From a virus, in IMG/VR virus record IMGVR_UViG_3300045972_000130, positions 1 to 38,091 of that record: a stretch of 38,091 nucleotides of DNA; one strand, 5' to 3'. The notes under the pieces were generated by a model. That model ran no database searches and was not told the DNA's origin. It saw nothing but the letters and a program-made list of their open reading frames with translations. A program made the translations under genes and the position numbers. Of this stretch, positions 11,756 through 19,579 are shown piece by piece; position 1 is the stretch's first letter; every line of letters starts with the position of its first letter.

Positions 11756-14131
11756 ATGACAATAAGACCAACAGGTCCAGCTCCGGCTAGGATCATGATA
11801 GTAGGGGAAGCTCCGGGCGATCAGGAGATTCGAGAGAGTGCACCGTTTGTAGGCTACTCCGGTCAGGAGCTGTCGAGAATGCTGCAAGAAGCTGGGATCA
11901 TCCGTTCGACCTGCTTCATCACCAATGTCATCCGGATTAAACCTCCAGGTGGCGACATTGCGTCGTTCATTGCAGAGAAGAAATCTGCGATAACCCCACA
12001 ACACAAGCTAGTCCGCGACAAGTACTGTATGGCTCCGGTTTGGGAAGGCATTAGCCTACTGGAACGCGAGATCGAGATGGTCAAGCCTAACATCATCATC
12101 GCCCTTGGCAATGTTGCGATGTGGGCGCTGACGGGCAAGTGGGGCATCACCTCATGGCGGGGTTCCCTGCTCGAATGCAACCTAGCCCTGCAAGGCATGG
12201 ACCGTCCAGTAAAGGTAATCCCTGCCTACTCCCCAACAATGGTCATGCGGCAGTGGAGCTGGCGGCAGATACTCGTCCACGACCTGCGGCGGTGCAAAGC
12301 GCAAGGGGAGTACCCGGAGATTATCCGCCCGGATTACAAATTCATAATCCGCCCGGATTACGGCACGGCAGTAACCTACCTCCAGACCCTACTCCAACTG
12401 GTCGAGGCCAAGCCCACAACGTTGTCAGTTGACATCGAAACGCGCTCAGGGCATACTGCCTGTATCGGCATCGCGTGGAGTAAGTTAGAAGCGATCTGCA
12501 TCCCATTACTGTGCAGCGAACGTCAGACCGGCTACTGGACGGAGGACGAGGAAGCGTTCCTCACCTATCTGATGTACAAGCTGCTCACTCACAAGAATGC
12601 AGAGGTGATCGGGCAGAACTTTAGTTACGACGCCCAGTACTTCTTCCGTCATATGCACTTCCTCCCGAACCTCAAACGGGATACGATGATTGCCCAGCAC
12701 GTTTGTTTTAGCAATATGCAAAAAGGCCTGGATTTTCTCGCCTCCATGTACTGCGAATCCTACACCTACTGGAAAGAGGATGGCAAAACATGGGATGCCA
12801 ACACTGGTGAAGACCAGCTATGGTCCTACAACTGTCAAGACGCCGTTATCACCTTCGAGGTCGATGGGGTCGAGCAGCGCAATGTCGACGCAATGGGTCT
12901 CCGCCCAGTCCACGACTTCCAGCAAGCCCTCTTTTGGCCGGTGCTGCACACCATGAACAAGGGCCTCCGTGTAGACACATCTCGCCGCAACGCTTTCGCC
13001 CTCGAACTAATGGATGAAATCGCAGCCCGCGAGCAATGGATGATCGACGTACTCGGCGAGTCCCTCAACATCAAGTCCCCTAAACAAATGCAGGAGTTAT
13101 TCTATGGAGCCCTTGCCCAAAAGCCGATCCTTAATCGGAAAACCGGGACTGTCACCACTGATGATGAGGCTCTTGGTCGAATGGCTGATCGTGAACCAAT
13201 CCTACGACCCCTCGTCAAGAAAATTCAGGAACTTCGTTCACTTGGAGTTTTCCTCTCCACTTTCGTCAATGCACCTCTTGACGTGGATGGAAGAATGCGC
13301 TGCAGTTTTAACATCGCAGGGACTGACACCTATCGCTTTAGTTCATCCCAAAATGCATTCAACTCAGGACTTAACCTCCAGAACATCCCTAAAGGTGGTG
13401 GCGGAAAAGACCAACTACAGCTTCCAAACGTTCGATCTCTTTTCATTCCCGATCCCGGGAAAACCTTTTTCGACATCGACCTCGCTAGCGCTGACTTACG
13501 AATTGTCGTTTGGGAGTCAGACGAGCCCGAAATGAAGCGTATGCTGTTGGAAGGCTACGACCCGTATACTGAAATTGCCAAGGAATTCTACCATGACCCT
13601 ACGATCTCGAAAAAGGACCCTCGCCGTCAGACGTTCAAGGGCTTCGCACACGGTACAAACTATCTCGGAACGGCTAAGGGCCTTGCCGAACGGCTGGGTT
13701 TGGGAGTTGCCGAGGCAGAAAAAACGCAGCGATGGTACTTTAATCGTTTCCCAAAGATCAAGAAGTGGCAAGACGATCTTAAGGATCAAGTTGTCAAGCG
13801 TCGTATGGTGCAGAATATCTTTGGCTACCGCTGCTACTTCTTCGACCGCATTGAAGGCACAATATTCAACCAAGCGGCTGCGTGGATACCTCAATCAACT
13901 GTTGCGTGCCTAATCAACCGCGCTTACGTCGCCATCGACCGGGACTTGCCGCAGGTCGACATTCTCCTACAGGTGCATGACAGCCTGGCTGGACAATTCG
14001 ACACAACCCTCGGTGACTGGATGGTCAAGCAAATCGTAGACAAGGCGGAAATTCCTCTTCCCTACGATGACCCCTTAATCATCCCCGTGGGTGTGAAAAC
14101 TTCAACAGAAAGCTGGGGTGGCTGTGAATAA
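11756..14131 (+). CDS. Uracil-DNA glycosylase-like/family A DNA polymerase fusion, 791 aa
   Basis: Residues 1-180 are a family 4/5-like uracil-DNA glycosylase fold: GEAPGDQE (17-24), PFVGYSG (30-36), TNVIRIKPPGG (56-66) and AYSPTM (157-162). The usual His of the last motif is Ser, and the N-terminal cysteines of Fe-S enzymes are missing. Proofreading motifs follow: DIE at 226-228, N288..YD at 291-292, Y358..QDA at 361-363. Polymerase motif A is 571-582 (D575, with D580 where Klenow has Glu), motif B R624...K628.......Y636, motif C HDS at 741-743 instead of HDE. It should be the replicative polymerase; similar fusions occur in SPO1-like phages. The linker repeats IIRPDY. Confidence 0.93.
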   Translation: MTIRPTGPAPARIMIVGEAPGDQEIRESAPFVGYSGQELSRMLQEAGIIRSTCFITNVIRIKPPGGDIASFIAEKKSAITPQHKLVRDKYCMAPVWEGISLLEREIEMVKPNIIIALGNVAMWALTGKWGITSWRGSLLECNLALQGMDRPVKVIPAYSPTMVMRQWSWRQILVHDLRRCKAQGEYPEIIRPDYKFIIRPDYGTAVTYLQTLLQLVEAKPTTLSVDIETRSGHTACIGIAWSKLEAICIPLLCSERQTGYWTEDEEAFLTYLMYKLLTHKNAEVIGQNFSYDAQYFFRHMHFLPNLKRDTMIAQHVCFSNMQKGLDFLASMYCESYTYWKEDGKTWDANTGEDQLWSYNCQDAVITFEVDGVEQRNVDAMGLRPVHDFQQALFWPVLHTMNKGLRVDTSRRNAFALELMDEIAAREQWMIDVLGESLNIKSPKQMQELFYGALAQKPILNRKTGTVTTDDEALGRMADREPILRPLVKKIQELRSLGVFLSTFVNAPLDVDGRMRCSFNIAGTDTYRFSSSQNAFNSGLNLQNIPKGGGGKDQLQLPNVRSLFIPDPGKTFFDIDLASADLRIVVWESDEPEMKRMLLEGYDPYTEIAKEFYHDPTISKKDPRRQTFKGFAHGTNYLGTAKGLAERLGLGVAEAEKTQRWYFNRFPKIKKWQDDLKDQVVKRRMVQNIFGYRCYFFDRIEGTIFNQAAAWIPQSTVACLINRAYVAIDRDLPQVDILLQVHDSLAGQFDTTLGDWMVKQIVDKAEIPLPYDDPLIIPVGVKTSTESWGGCE

Positions 14132-14795
14132 AGGTATCATCATATCGCTATGTGACTACACTGGCAAGTTCGTGGAACCGTGGGTGACGTTTGGCTACAC
14201 GGCCCTGCTCGTCGATCCCCAGCATGAGGACTTCGGAGAAGGCAACGTACTAAAGTTCCCCGGAACGGTGCTAGAGGCCATGCCAGTCATCGAACTCCTG
14301 ATCGCCACCGGCAAGGTTGTGTTCGTCATGGGCTTCCCCCCTTGCACGGACGTAGCCGTATCCGGCGCTCGCTGGTGGCCGGACAAGTACCACATCGACC
14401 CGTACTTCCAAGCCAAGGCGTCACTCGTGGCGAAGCAATGTCGCGTCGTAGGGATGTTATCCGGTGCCCCTTGGGTGTTCGAAAACCCGGTATCCGCGTT
14501 CTCTTCCATCTTCGGTGAACCCAACCACAGCTTCTCTCCTTATGACTATTCCGCATATTGCGAAGCTGATCAGTACTTCAAGAAAACCTGCCTCTGGTCT
14601 GGCGGCGGATTCATCATGCCGGAAGCCAGGCATAAAGGTGCCTTGGGCAAGCCCGATGAACGGATATTCCGTATGTCGCCGGGAGAGGATCGGCAGAACA
14701 ACCGCAGCGCAACTCCTGCAGGTTTCTCCATTGCGGTGTTCTTGGCCAACTGTCCAGACTTCCGCGGACAAACCGTTACGCTGGAGGAGGCATGA
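14118..14795 (+). CDS. C5-cytosine methyltransferase-like protein, 225 aa
   Basis: GTG start at 14118 overlaps the polymerase gene by 14 bp; GTG at 14124 is an alternative. Motif IV is PPC at 74-76 (catalytic Cys76 in GFPPCTDVAVSG), motif VI is ENP at 122-124 (usually ENV), and the first strand ends at D33, which would contact S-adenosylmethionine. At 225 aa it is shorter than typical C5 methylases and has no obvious target-recognition domain or motif I glycine loop. It may be a divergent or minimal cytosine-modifying enzyme. It lies with the polymerase, so action during replication is plausible. Confidence 0.75.
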   Translation: MAVNKGIIISLCDYTGKFVEPWVTFGYTALLVDPQHEDFGEGNVLKFPGTVLEAMPVIELLIATGKVVFVMGFPPCTDVAVSGARWWPDKYHIDPYFQAKASLVAKQCRVVGMLSGAPWVFENPVSAFSSIFGEPNHSFSPYDYSAYCEADQYFKKTCLWSGGGFIMPEARHKGALGKPDERIFRMSPGEDRQNNRSATPAGFSIAVFLANCPDFRGQTVTLEEA

Positions 14796-16019
14796 ATGGC
14801 TCGCAAATACGGAGACTGGTTAAGCGGCTTTCTCGAGTACGCGGAGTTCGGGGAAGCGCCAAGGCATATGTACTTTTGGGCGGGAGTTTCCGCCGTTGCT
14901 GGTGCCCTTCGCCGCAAAGTCTGGATAGATCAGGCTTACTTCAAGTGGTACCCAAACTTCTACATCTGTCTAGTTGCCCCTCCCGGTATTGTTTCCAAAT
15001 CCACGACGGCTGGCGTCGCTATGAGTTTACTGCGGAAAGTACCTGGGATCAAATTTGGGCCGGACGTGGTTACTTGGCCCGCACTCGTTTCCGCGTTTGC
15101 GGAAGCCACCGAGGGCTTCGAACACGATGGAGCGATGTACCCTATGTCCGCAATGACCTTGGAAAGCTCCGAATTCGGAAATTTGCTAAACCCGCAAGAC
15201 AAGGAAATGGTGGACCTGCTCGTCAGCTTGTGGGATGGAAAGCAAGGCAGTTTCGAGAAGTCTACCAAACACTCCGGAAAGGATACCGTTGAAAACCCTT
15301 GGATCAACCTCATCGCGTGCACGACTCCAGCGTGGATTGCGGGCAATTTTCCTGAGTACATGGTTGGAGGCGGTTTCACCTCCCGGACCATCTTCGTTTA
15401 CGCTGATGCGAAGCAGCGCTATGTGGCCTACCCCGGACTTCGGGTTCCGAAGGACCTTGAGGCACAGGCGAATAACCTCGTTGTGGACCTCGAGGATATA
15501 TCAAAGCTTCACGGAGAGTATAAGCTTACCAAGGCCGCGGTGGATTTTGGTGAGGAATGGTATCACCAGCACTATTCCATACGGGCGGCCAATCTGGACC
15601 CTGACCGGTTTGGTGGCTATATCGCGCGGAAGCAGACACATATCCACAAGCTTGCTATGGTACTATCCGCCTCGCAGGGGGACTCCATGCTAATCACGCC
15701 AGAGCATCTCGCAACCGCACACCAGATGGTGACAGACTTGGAGCCCGATATGCAATTCGTTTTCAGTAAGATCGGAAGGTCCGACGCCAGTCTCCACGCG
15801 GAGCGGTTGATCAGTTTCGTCCAGACCAAGGGGGAGGTCGGATTCCAAGAGGCTTACCGGTACGTCCATTCTCACTTCTCCAGTATGAGGGATTTCGAGG
15901 ATGTGCTGGCCGGGATAGTCCGAGCCGGATTCCTGTTACTCTCCAGCAAAAATGGGATGCCGACCCTAAAGCCAGGCATCCCCCTACCAACCGCAACCAA
16001 TGGAGCTGCTCGTGTTTAA
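14796..16019 (+). CDS. DUF3987-like P-loop ATPase, possible helicase, 407 aa
   Basis: Starts immediately after the methylase-like stop, with GGAGG upstream. The opening (WLSGFLEYAEFGEAPRHMYF, then a helix ending GALRRKVWID) and LVAPPGIVSKST (59-70) match the DUF3987 group. Its P-loop is unusual, GIVSKS rather than GxxGxGKS. A likely Walker B/acidic segment is 119-128 (AMTLESSEFG), and GGGFTSRTIF near 196-205 may hold an arginine finger. Family members are often annotated as phage replication helicase or primase partners. It is the only candidate replicative motor beside the Dda-like helicase. It is the last gene of the rightward operon, 2 bp from the convergent late gene. Confidence 0.78.
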   Translation: MARKYGDWLSGFLEYAEFGEAPRHMYFWAGVSAVAGALRRKVWIDQAYFKWYPNFYICLVAPPGIVSKSTTAGVAMSLLRKVPGIKFGPDVVTWPALVSAFAEATEGFEHDGAMYPMSAMTLESSEFGNLLNPQDKEMVDLLVSLWDGKQGSFEKSTKHSGKDTVENPWINLIACTTPAWIAGNFPEYMVGGGFTSRTIFVYADAKQRYVAYPGLRVPKDLEAQANNLVVDLEDISKLHGEYKLTKAAVDFGEEWYHQHYSIRAANLDPDRFGGYIARKQTHIHKLAMVLSASQGDSMLITPEHLATAHQMVTDLEPDMQFVFSKIGRSDASLHAERLISFVQTKGEVGFQEAYRYVHSHFSSMRDFEDVLAGIVRAGFLLLSSKNGMPTLKPGIPLPTATNGAARV

Positions 16020-16021
16020 CT

Positions 16022-16420
16022 CTACTGAAACGAAATCCCTGCCGGGTTCTCTGGCGAGGGCTGTCCGCCGCTTCCTTGCAGAAGGGGGCTATCCGGGGGA
16101 ACTGGTATACCGCGACGTTGTGCCTCTTGCAGGAGCAACTGCCGCTGGTCAATCGCCTGCGCTGGCATCTGCCCACCACCTTGGCGAGCAAGGATCGCTT
16201 GGATCATCTGCTGCTTCTGCACGGGGTCCATCGCGGCCGCGCTTTGCGCCTCATCTGGAGTCCCGGGACGTGCACTTGGGTTTATCACCGCACCTTGCGC
16301 AGCCCCCTGTATCTGATTGTGTATCCAGTTTCCGGGGGCACTCGCCAGCTGGCCAATCCGTTCCCGCAGGACTTGCCCGTAAGTGTCGGGCGCAAATTGT
16401 TGATTCGAGGCAATAGGCAT
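16022..16420 (-). CDS. Gln/Pro-rich hypothetical late protein, 132 aa
   Basis: Start at 16420 has AGGAG about 9 nt upstream on the minus strand; the longer frame to 16471 has no such site. The product (MPIASNQQFAPDTYGQVLRE...) is rich in Gln, Ala, Pro and Gly, with a helical centre (PVQKQQMIQAILARQ) and a disordered C terminus, a composition like the virion proteins upstream. Function unknown. It is the last gene of the late operon and meets the early operon tail to tail. A competing plus-strand frame (16000-16416) lacks a ribosome site and plausible protein composition. Confidence 0.65.
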   Translation of the reverse strand: MPIASNQQFAPDTYGQVLRERIGQLASAPGNWIHNQIQGAAQGAVINPSARPGTPDEAQSAAAMDPVQKQQMIQAILARQGGGQMPAQAIDQRQLLLQEAQRRGIPVPPDSPLLQGSGGQPSPENPAGISFQ

Positions 16421-16421
16421 T

Positions 16422-16631
16422 ATGTTTACTCCTAAAATGGTTTCATGGTTCCGTGACGCAGTTTTCGTCACTATCTTCTACATTGGCTGGTTGGGGATAG
16501 CGGTAATCGCCACTCCCTTCATCGCCTATTCCACACTCCGCAAGCAGGGGGCTAGTACCCCACAAGCGCTATTCTTATCCTTCGCGGCGTTCTGCCTAGT
16601 CGGATGGCTGACGTCACTTGTTGCTAACTGA
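16422..16631 (+). CDS. Small two-helix membrane protein on the opposite strand, 69 aa
   Basis: Residues 8-33 (FRDAVFVTIFYIGWLGIAVI...) and 47-68 (ALFLSFAAFCLVGWLTSLVA) form two good membrane helices joined by a basic, Gln/Thr-containing loop. GAGG lies 11 nt before the ATG. It is flanked by minus-strand genes: its start is one base from the start of the 16022-16420 gene, and its end overlaps the holin 3' end by 18 bp. No minus-strand frame covers 16421-16613, so this is the best coding reading. It would need read-through of the early operon or its own promoter. It could be an antiholin or second holin; unproven. Confidence 0.5.
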   Translation: MFTPKMVSWFRDAVFVTIFYIGWLGIAVIATPFIAYSTLRKQGASTPQALFLSFAAFCLVGWLTSLVAN

Positions 16632-17030
16632 CGCCACGCCCTGTATCTTTTCCATCGTCCGCAAACCACCCAGCCCTAGCATCCCCATTAGAACTGGCAT
16701 CATTTCGCCAATCTCTGCAGGGGCTAGGTGCAGCTCCTTCCCAAACCAGGCTGCAACGAATAGGGCGATTTTCAACCCCAGCCAATTCCACGCGCAGGCT
16801 ATCCCGCACACCCAGCCGATGAACGGACGCCAGCCGGAGACGAAGACCGAGGGGGATTTCGCTTCCTCCTTATTGATCTCCATCTGCCCGGTGATCGACG
16901 CCAGTTCTCCAGCCTGTTGCAGCTTGTAGAGTTCCAGCTTCGCCGCGGCGGCTTGCACGGGGTCCGGGAAGATACGGTCCATCACTTTTCCGCCAATTTC
17001 CAGTAACGCTGTAATAGGATCGAGGCTCAT
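16614..17030 (-). CDS. Holin, 3TM-type, 138 aa
   Basis: The N-terminal 60 residues form a charged amphipathic region (QAAAAKLELYKLQQAGELAS). Hydrophobic segments follow at about 66-82, 84-97 and 107-124, with the WRPFIGW signature typical of the holin_3TMs family. It would permeabilise the inner membrane at the end of infection. The gene overlaps the endolysin by an ATGA junction, the classical lysis arrangement. Length is normal. The C terminus (RTMEKIQGV) is also usual for the family. Confidence 0.88.
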   Translation of the reverse strand: MSLDPITALLEIGGKVMDRIFPDPVQAAAAKLELYKLQQAGELASITGQMEINKEEAKSPSVFVSGWRPFIGWVCGIACAWNWLGLKIALFVAAWFGKELHLAPAEIGEMMPVLMGMLGLGGLRTMEKIQGVASVSNK

Positions 17031-17443
17031 GTTTCCACCTTTCCTGCCTTGTACTCGGCAATTGAAAAACCAAGGGTATCCTGCATATGCGGCATATCAA
17101 CAAGGGTTGTGAAATCCCCTCCCCATTCCAAGCCTAGGCTTTTACCAATTGCGGCACACTTTTGATAGTGGTCTTTCGACCCCCAGCTCGGCTGCCCCGC
17201 TACCAGCGGCACGAAGTCAAATGCCACTTTGTACTGGTGGTAACTATCCCCACCTTTGGCATTGGTGACTATCTTCCCCGGGGCAGTCCGGCCTTTGGCG
17301 TACTCCGCATCTTGCGCTTCCTTGTCCCGGTACGTCGAATAGACCAACACGGGCAGGTCCAACTTCAGGCATTCCCGGATAAATGCCTGGGCTTTCGCCC
17401 GAGTCCGGGGACGGAGATCCATCAGGTCACGAGAGTTTATCAT
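17027..17443 (-). CDS. Endolysin, M15 L-alanyl-D-glutamate peptidase type, 138 aa
   Basis: Start at 17443 (MINSRDLMDL) is coupled to the upstream gene through TGATG; the longer frame covers that gene and is rejected. Zinc ligands H69 (SYHQYKVAFDF), D76 and H119 (MPHMQ) match the VanY/T5-endolysin peptidase fold, and the GLEWGGD segment at 104-110 is conserved there. It cleaves peptidoglycan stem peptides between L-Ala and D-Glu or at a similar bond. No signal peptide is seen, so release depends on the holin. The length equals that of the T5 enzyme (137 aa). Confidence 0.92.
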   Translation of the reverse strand: MINSRDLMDLRPRTRAKAQAFIRECLKLDLPVLVYSTYRDKEAQDAEYAKGRTAPGKIVTNAKGGDSYHQYKVAFDFVPLVAGQPSWGSKDHYQKCAAIGKSLGLEWGGDFTTLVDMPHMQDTLGFSIAEYKAGKVET

Positions 17444-17664
17444 CAGGCAACCTTGACGTGTGCAGCAATCCATGAAGCCATGGCACCAATTGTTCCTGCC
17501 ACTCCGCCTAGCCAGACAAGAGTGCGCCATCCCCCTTTGGATTGTTCCATCAGGTCACGCATCGCTTGAATGTTTTCCTTGAGCATATGCACGTCTTCGG
17601 TCAGCTGTTTTACCTGCTGCTCCAGCATACCATAGTCGCGGCGGTCAATTCCTGCATCACTCAT
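17443..17664 (-). CDS. XhlA-like coiled-coil membrane protein, 73 aa
   Basis: AGGGG lies 6 nt before the ATG at 17664; the longer frame from 17694 is less well supported. Residues 8-40 are a heptad helix (LEQQVKQLTEDVHMLKENIQ), and 46-70 are one membrane helix introduced by GGWRTLVW. This matches XhlA-like haemolysin/holin-associated proteins. In lysis cassettes such proteins assist the holin or span the membrane. It directly precedes the endolysin with a TGATG overlap. A plausible alternative is a stand-in for a spanin, since no spanin pair is visible. Confidence 0.72.
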   Translation of the reverse strand: MSDAGIDRRDYGMLEQQVKQLTEDVHMLKENIQAMRDLMEQSKGGWRTLVWLGGVAGTIGAMASWIAAHVKVA

Positions 17665-17665
17665 G

Positions 17666-18118
17666 TTATCCCCTGTAAACTTCATCAGATGCAAGTGGAT
17701 CGGTCAGGATGGAGGTAGCGCGAGGAGCGGTTAAAATCGCCTCAGTCACCAGCAGTCCTGTCACCTTGTTCGCACGCTTCGCTTGCAGTACGTCGAAGAA
17801 CTTGTCAGCATCTACGTCCCGGCGAAAAATGCGCAGTTTTGCAGAGCGGCTCTGGTTCGGTGCTGCATCAGCCGGGTTATGTTGGCAGGCCACTTCGTAG
17901 GCGACCAGCTCCGCTTGTGTGAAGCGTTCCCAGAAGGCTGAGGACTTCATCACGTGAGAAGGGGTCACGACAGGGGCAACCGCAGAGGTAAATACCCCAT
18001 TGGCATAAGAGTCCCCAATCGCAGCGGTATCGCTCTGAACCCAGTTGTCATAAATAGGGCTACTGGCAATCGCTGCGTTAGTGACAACGCCTTGTTCGAT
18101 AATTACATAACGTGGCAT
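17666..18118 (-). CDS. Hypothetical fibre-associated protein, 150 aa
   Basis: Ends two bases before the XhlA-like start and begins with MPRYVIIEQGVVTNAAIASS, then WVQSDTAAIGDSYANGVF. This beta-rich opening is the one often seen on small proteins that accompany phage tail fibres. The C-terminal half is helical (residues 60-130). There is a ribosome site (AGGAAAAATC) before the ATG. Likely a tail-fibre chaperone or minor tail component, inferred from position between the fibres and the lysis genes. Confidence 0.65.
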   Translation of the reverse strand: MPRYVIIEQGVVTNAAIASSPIYDNWVQSDTAAIGDSYANGVFTSAVAPVVTPSHVMKSSAFWERFTQAELVAYEVACQHNPADAAPNQSRSAKLRIFRRDVDADKFFDVLQAKRANKVTGLLVTEAILTAPRATSILTDPLASDEVYRG

Positions 18119-18127
18119 GATTTTTCC

Positions 18128-19081
18128 TTAGAAGTAGAAATGCAGGACTACGCCACCAGCGCCGCCAACGCCGTTAGCTCCACCGGATTGCTTGGCTCCG
18201 GCGCCGCCGCCGCCTAGTCCGCCCTGCGTGCCATTGAGTGTCGTTCCGGTAACGCCAGCCCCCCAGACGCCACCGCCGCTGCCACCGGCAAAACCTGCGA
18301 CATTGCTGCCTCCACCGGCATAGCCAGTGAATCCCCACATAGTGGCCCCTGTCAAGTCACCGCCGGGCATACCACCATTAGGCGCGGAAGGAGCAGATCC
18401 CCCGCCGCCGCCTGCCTTTCCTTGCAGGGCACCAGCGGTACTATCACCTTGACCGCCTCCGCCTGTCCCAGCACTCCAGCCGCTTGCTGCGCCGCCGCCA
18501 CCCCAGCCAAAGGCACCGTCCGTTCCGACGCACTGCCCAGCTGCGTTATAGCTTGCCCCATCGCCCAAGGGTCGAATATAGAAAGGGGCTACACCAGCCG
18601 TTGACCGCCAAGAGTACGGTGCCGCACCAGACCTCGGAGTTACCACATCCATTGCTGACCAAAGAAGTTTTGCAGTATTAAAGGGACCGCCTCCTTTGCC
18701 ACCTTCCGTGGTTACCAGCTGTGCGCCGCCGCCGCATCCACCAAATAAGCCATTACTTCCGGAAACAGCCCCACCGCCTACTGCCGCGTAAAGTGTTCCA
18801 GCAGAGGATACTGTAGTAGTTCCACCAATAGTACCATTACCTCCAGCCCCAATAACTAAATCGAGTGGCTTTCCAGTAACAGGTATTTCGTAGACTTGCC
18901 AGCCACCAAATCCTCCCCCGCCATTGGAGTTAGAACCACCCCCGCCACCTACCAGCATCGCTTCAATGCGTTTCGTCCCGGCAGGAACCGCGACCTGCCC
19001 GGAGTTAAAGATCGGACCAACCTGAACGTAGTCCGTGATAATGCCGCCACCGGCAGCGTTTGCTACGAATGGATTAGGCAT
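18128..19081 (-). CDS. Glycine-rich tail adhesin, 317 aa
   Basis: Start at 19081 (MPNPFVANAAGGG) overlaps the previous stop (TAATG) and has GGGGGAG about 10 nt upstream. More than a quarter of residues are Gly, in many runs of three to five, ending in GGAGGVVLHFYF. The pattern recalls the polyglycine-II sandwich of S16-type gp38 adhesins and the Glycine_rich_1-type tail proteins, with a short non-glycine insertion around residues 150-190. It would recognise the host receptor. Glycine runs make the gene prone to recombination. Identity as adhesin is inference from composition and place. Confidence 0.75.
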   Translation of the reverse strand: MPNPFVANAAGGGIITDYVQVGPIFNSGQVAVPAGTKRIEAMLVGGGGGSNSNGGGGFGGWQVYEIPVTGKPLDLVIGAGGNGTIGGTTTVSSAGTLYAAVGGGAVSGSNGLFGGCGGGAQLVTTEGGKGGGPFNTAKLLWSAMDVVTPRSGAAPYSWRSTAGVAPFYIRPLGDGASYNAAGQCVGTDGAFGWGGGGAASGWSAGTGGGGQGDSTAGALQGKAGGGGGSAPSAPNGGMPGGDLTGATMWGFTGYAGGGSNVAGFAGGSGGGVWGAGVTGTTLNGTQGGLGGGGAGAKQSGGANGVGGAGGVVLHFYF

Positions 19082-19569
19082 TATGTGAAGTCTCCCCCAC
19101 CGAGCATAGACACATCGAGGGCACAAGCCGTGCCGCCGATAGCCGTAGCCAGGCCTGCGTAGATTTTGTAACCTGCGGGCAGGGACAGCAGACCAAAGTC
19201 GAAGTCACTGGGCTGGACTACTGCATCAGTTTCCTTCATCAGCGTAGCAGGTATACTGACCTCGCCCAACAAGTAGTTGTTCGTCGCAGTCGTGTTCACA
19301 CTGCCGTTATTGGCCCAGATACGCATCACGCTTGCGGTGGTTGTGCCCGTGGCCTGCGCACCCGCGGTACTCCCGAACCGGGTTTTCAGCTTAGGCAACT
19401 GCCCGCCAGCCGTACCGACGGTGTAGACCAGTCCCATGGCAGTGCCCACAGCTTCCGTACCGTCGCGGTTCTTTGTCACCCCCATCGCTGTGCTCAGTTT
19501 AACCGGAGCCAGCGCCGCATTGATCTGCGTCGGGGCAGGGGTGGTGTCAAAAAGTGTAATAGCTGTCAT
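19081..19569 (-). CDS. Hypothetical structural protein beside the fibres, 162 aa
   Basis: The sequence is beta-rich, with many Thr/Ala/Gly residues (GTAMGLVYTVGTAGGQLP, GSTAGAQATGTTTASVMRIW). It also has SIPATLMKETDAVVQPSDFD, LPAGYKIYAGLAT and a final GGGDFT. This layout is common in phage tail or head-surface proteins with a jelly-roll or Ig-like fold. A clear AAGGAG precedes the ATG. It probably decorates or connects the fibre. No enzymatic motif. Confidence 0.68.
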   Translation of the reverse strand: MTAITLFDTTPAPTQINAALAPVKLSTAMGVTKNRDGTEAVGTAMGLVYTVGTAGGQLPKLKTRFGSTAGAQATGTTTASVMRIWANNGSVNTTATNNYLLGEVSIPATLMKETDAVVQPSDFDFGLLSLPAGYKIYAGLATAIGGTACALDVSMLGGGDFT

Positions 19570-19579
19570 CTAAATCTCC

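Noticed and set aside
16000-16416. 138-codon plus-strand frame at the operon junction
   Set aside because: No ribosome site, unlikely composition, and the minus-strand gene has a good AGGAG; not fully excluded.
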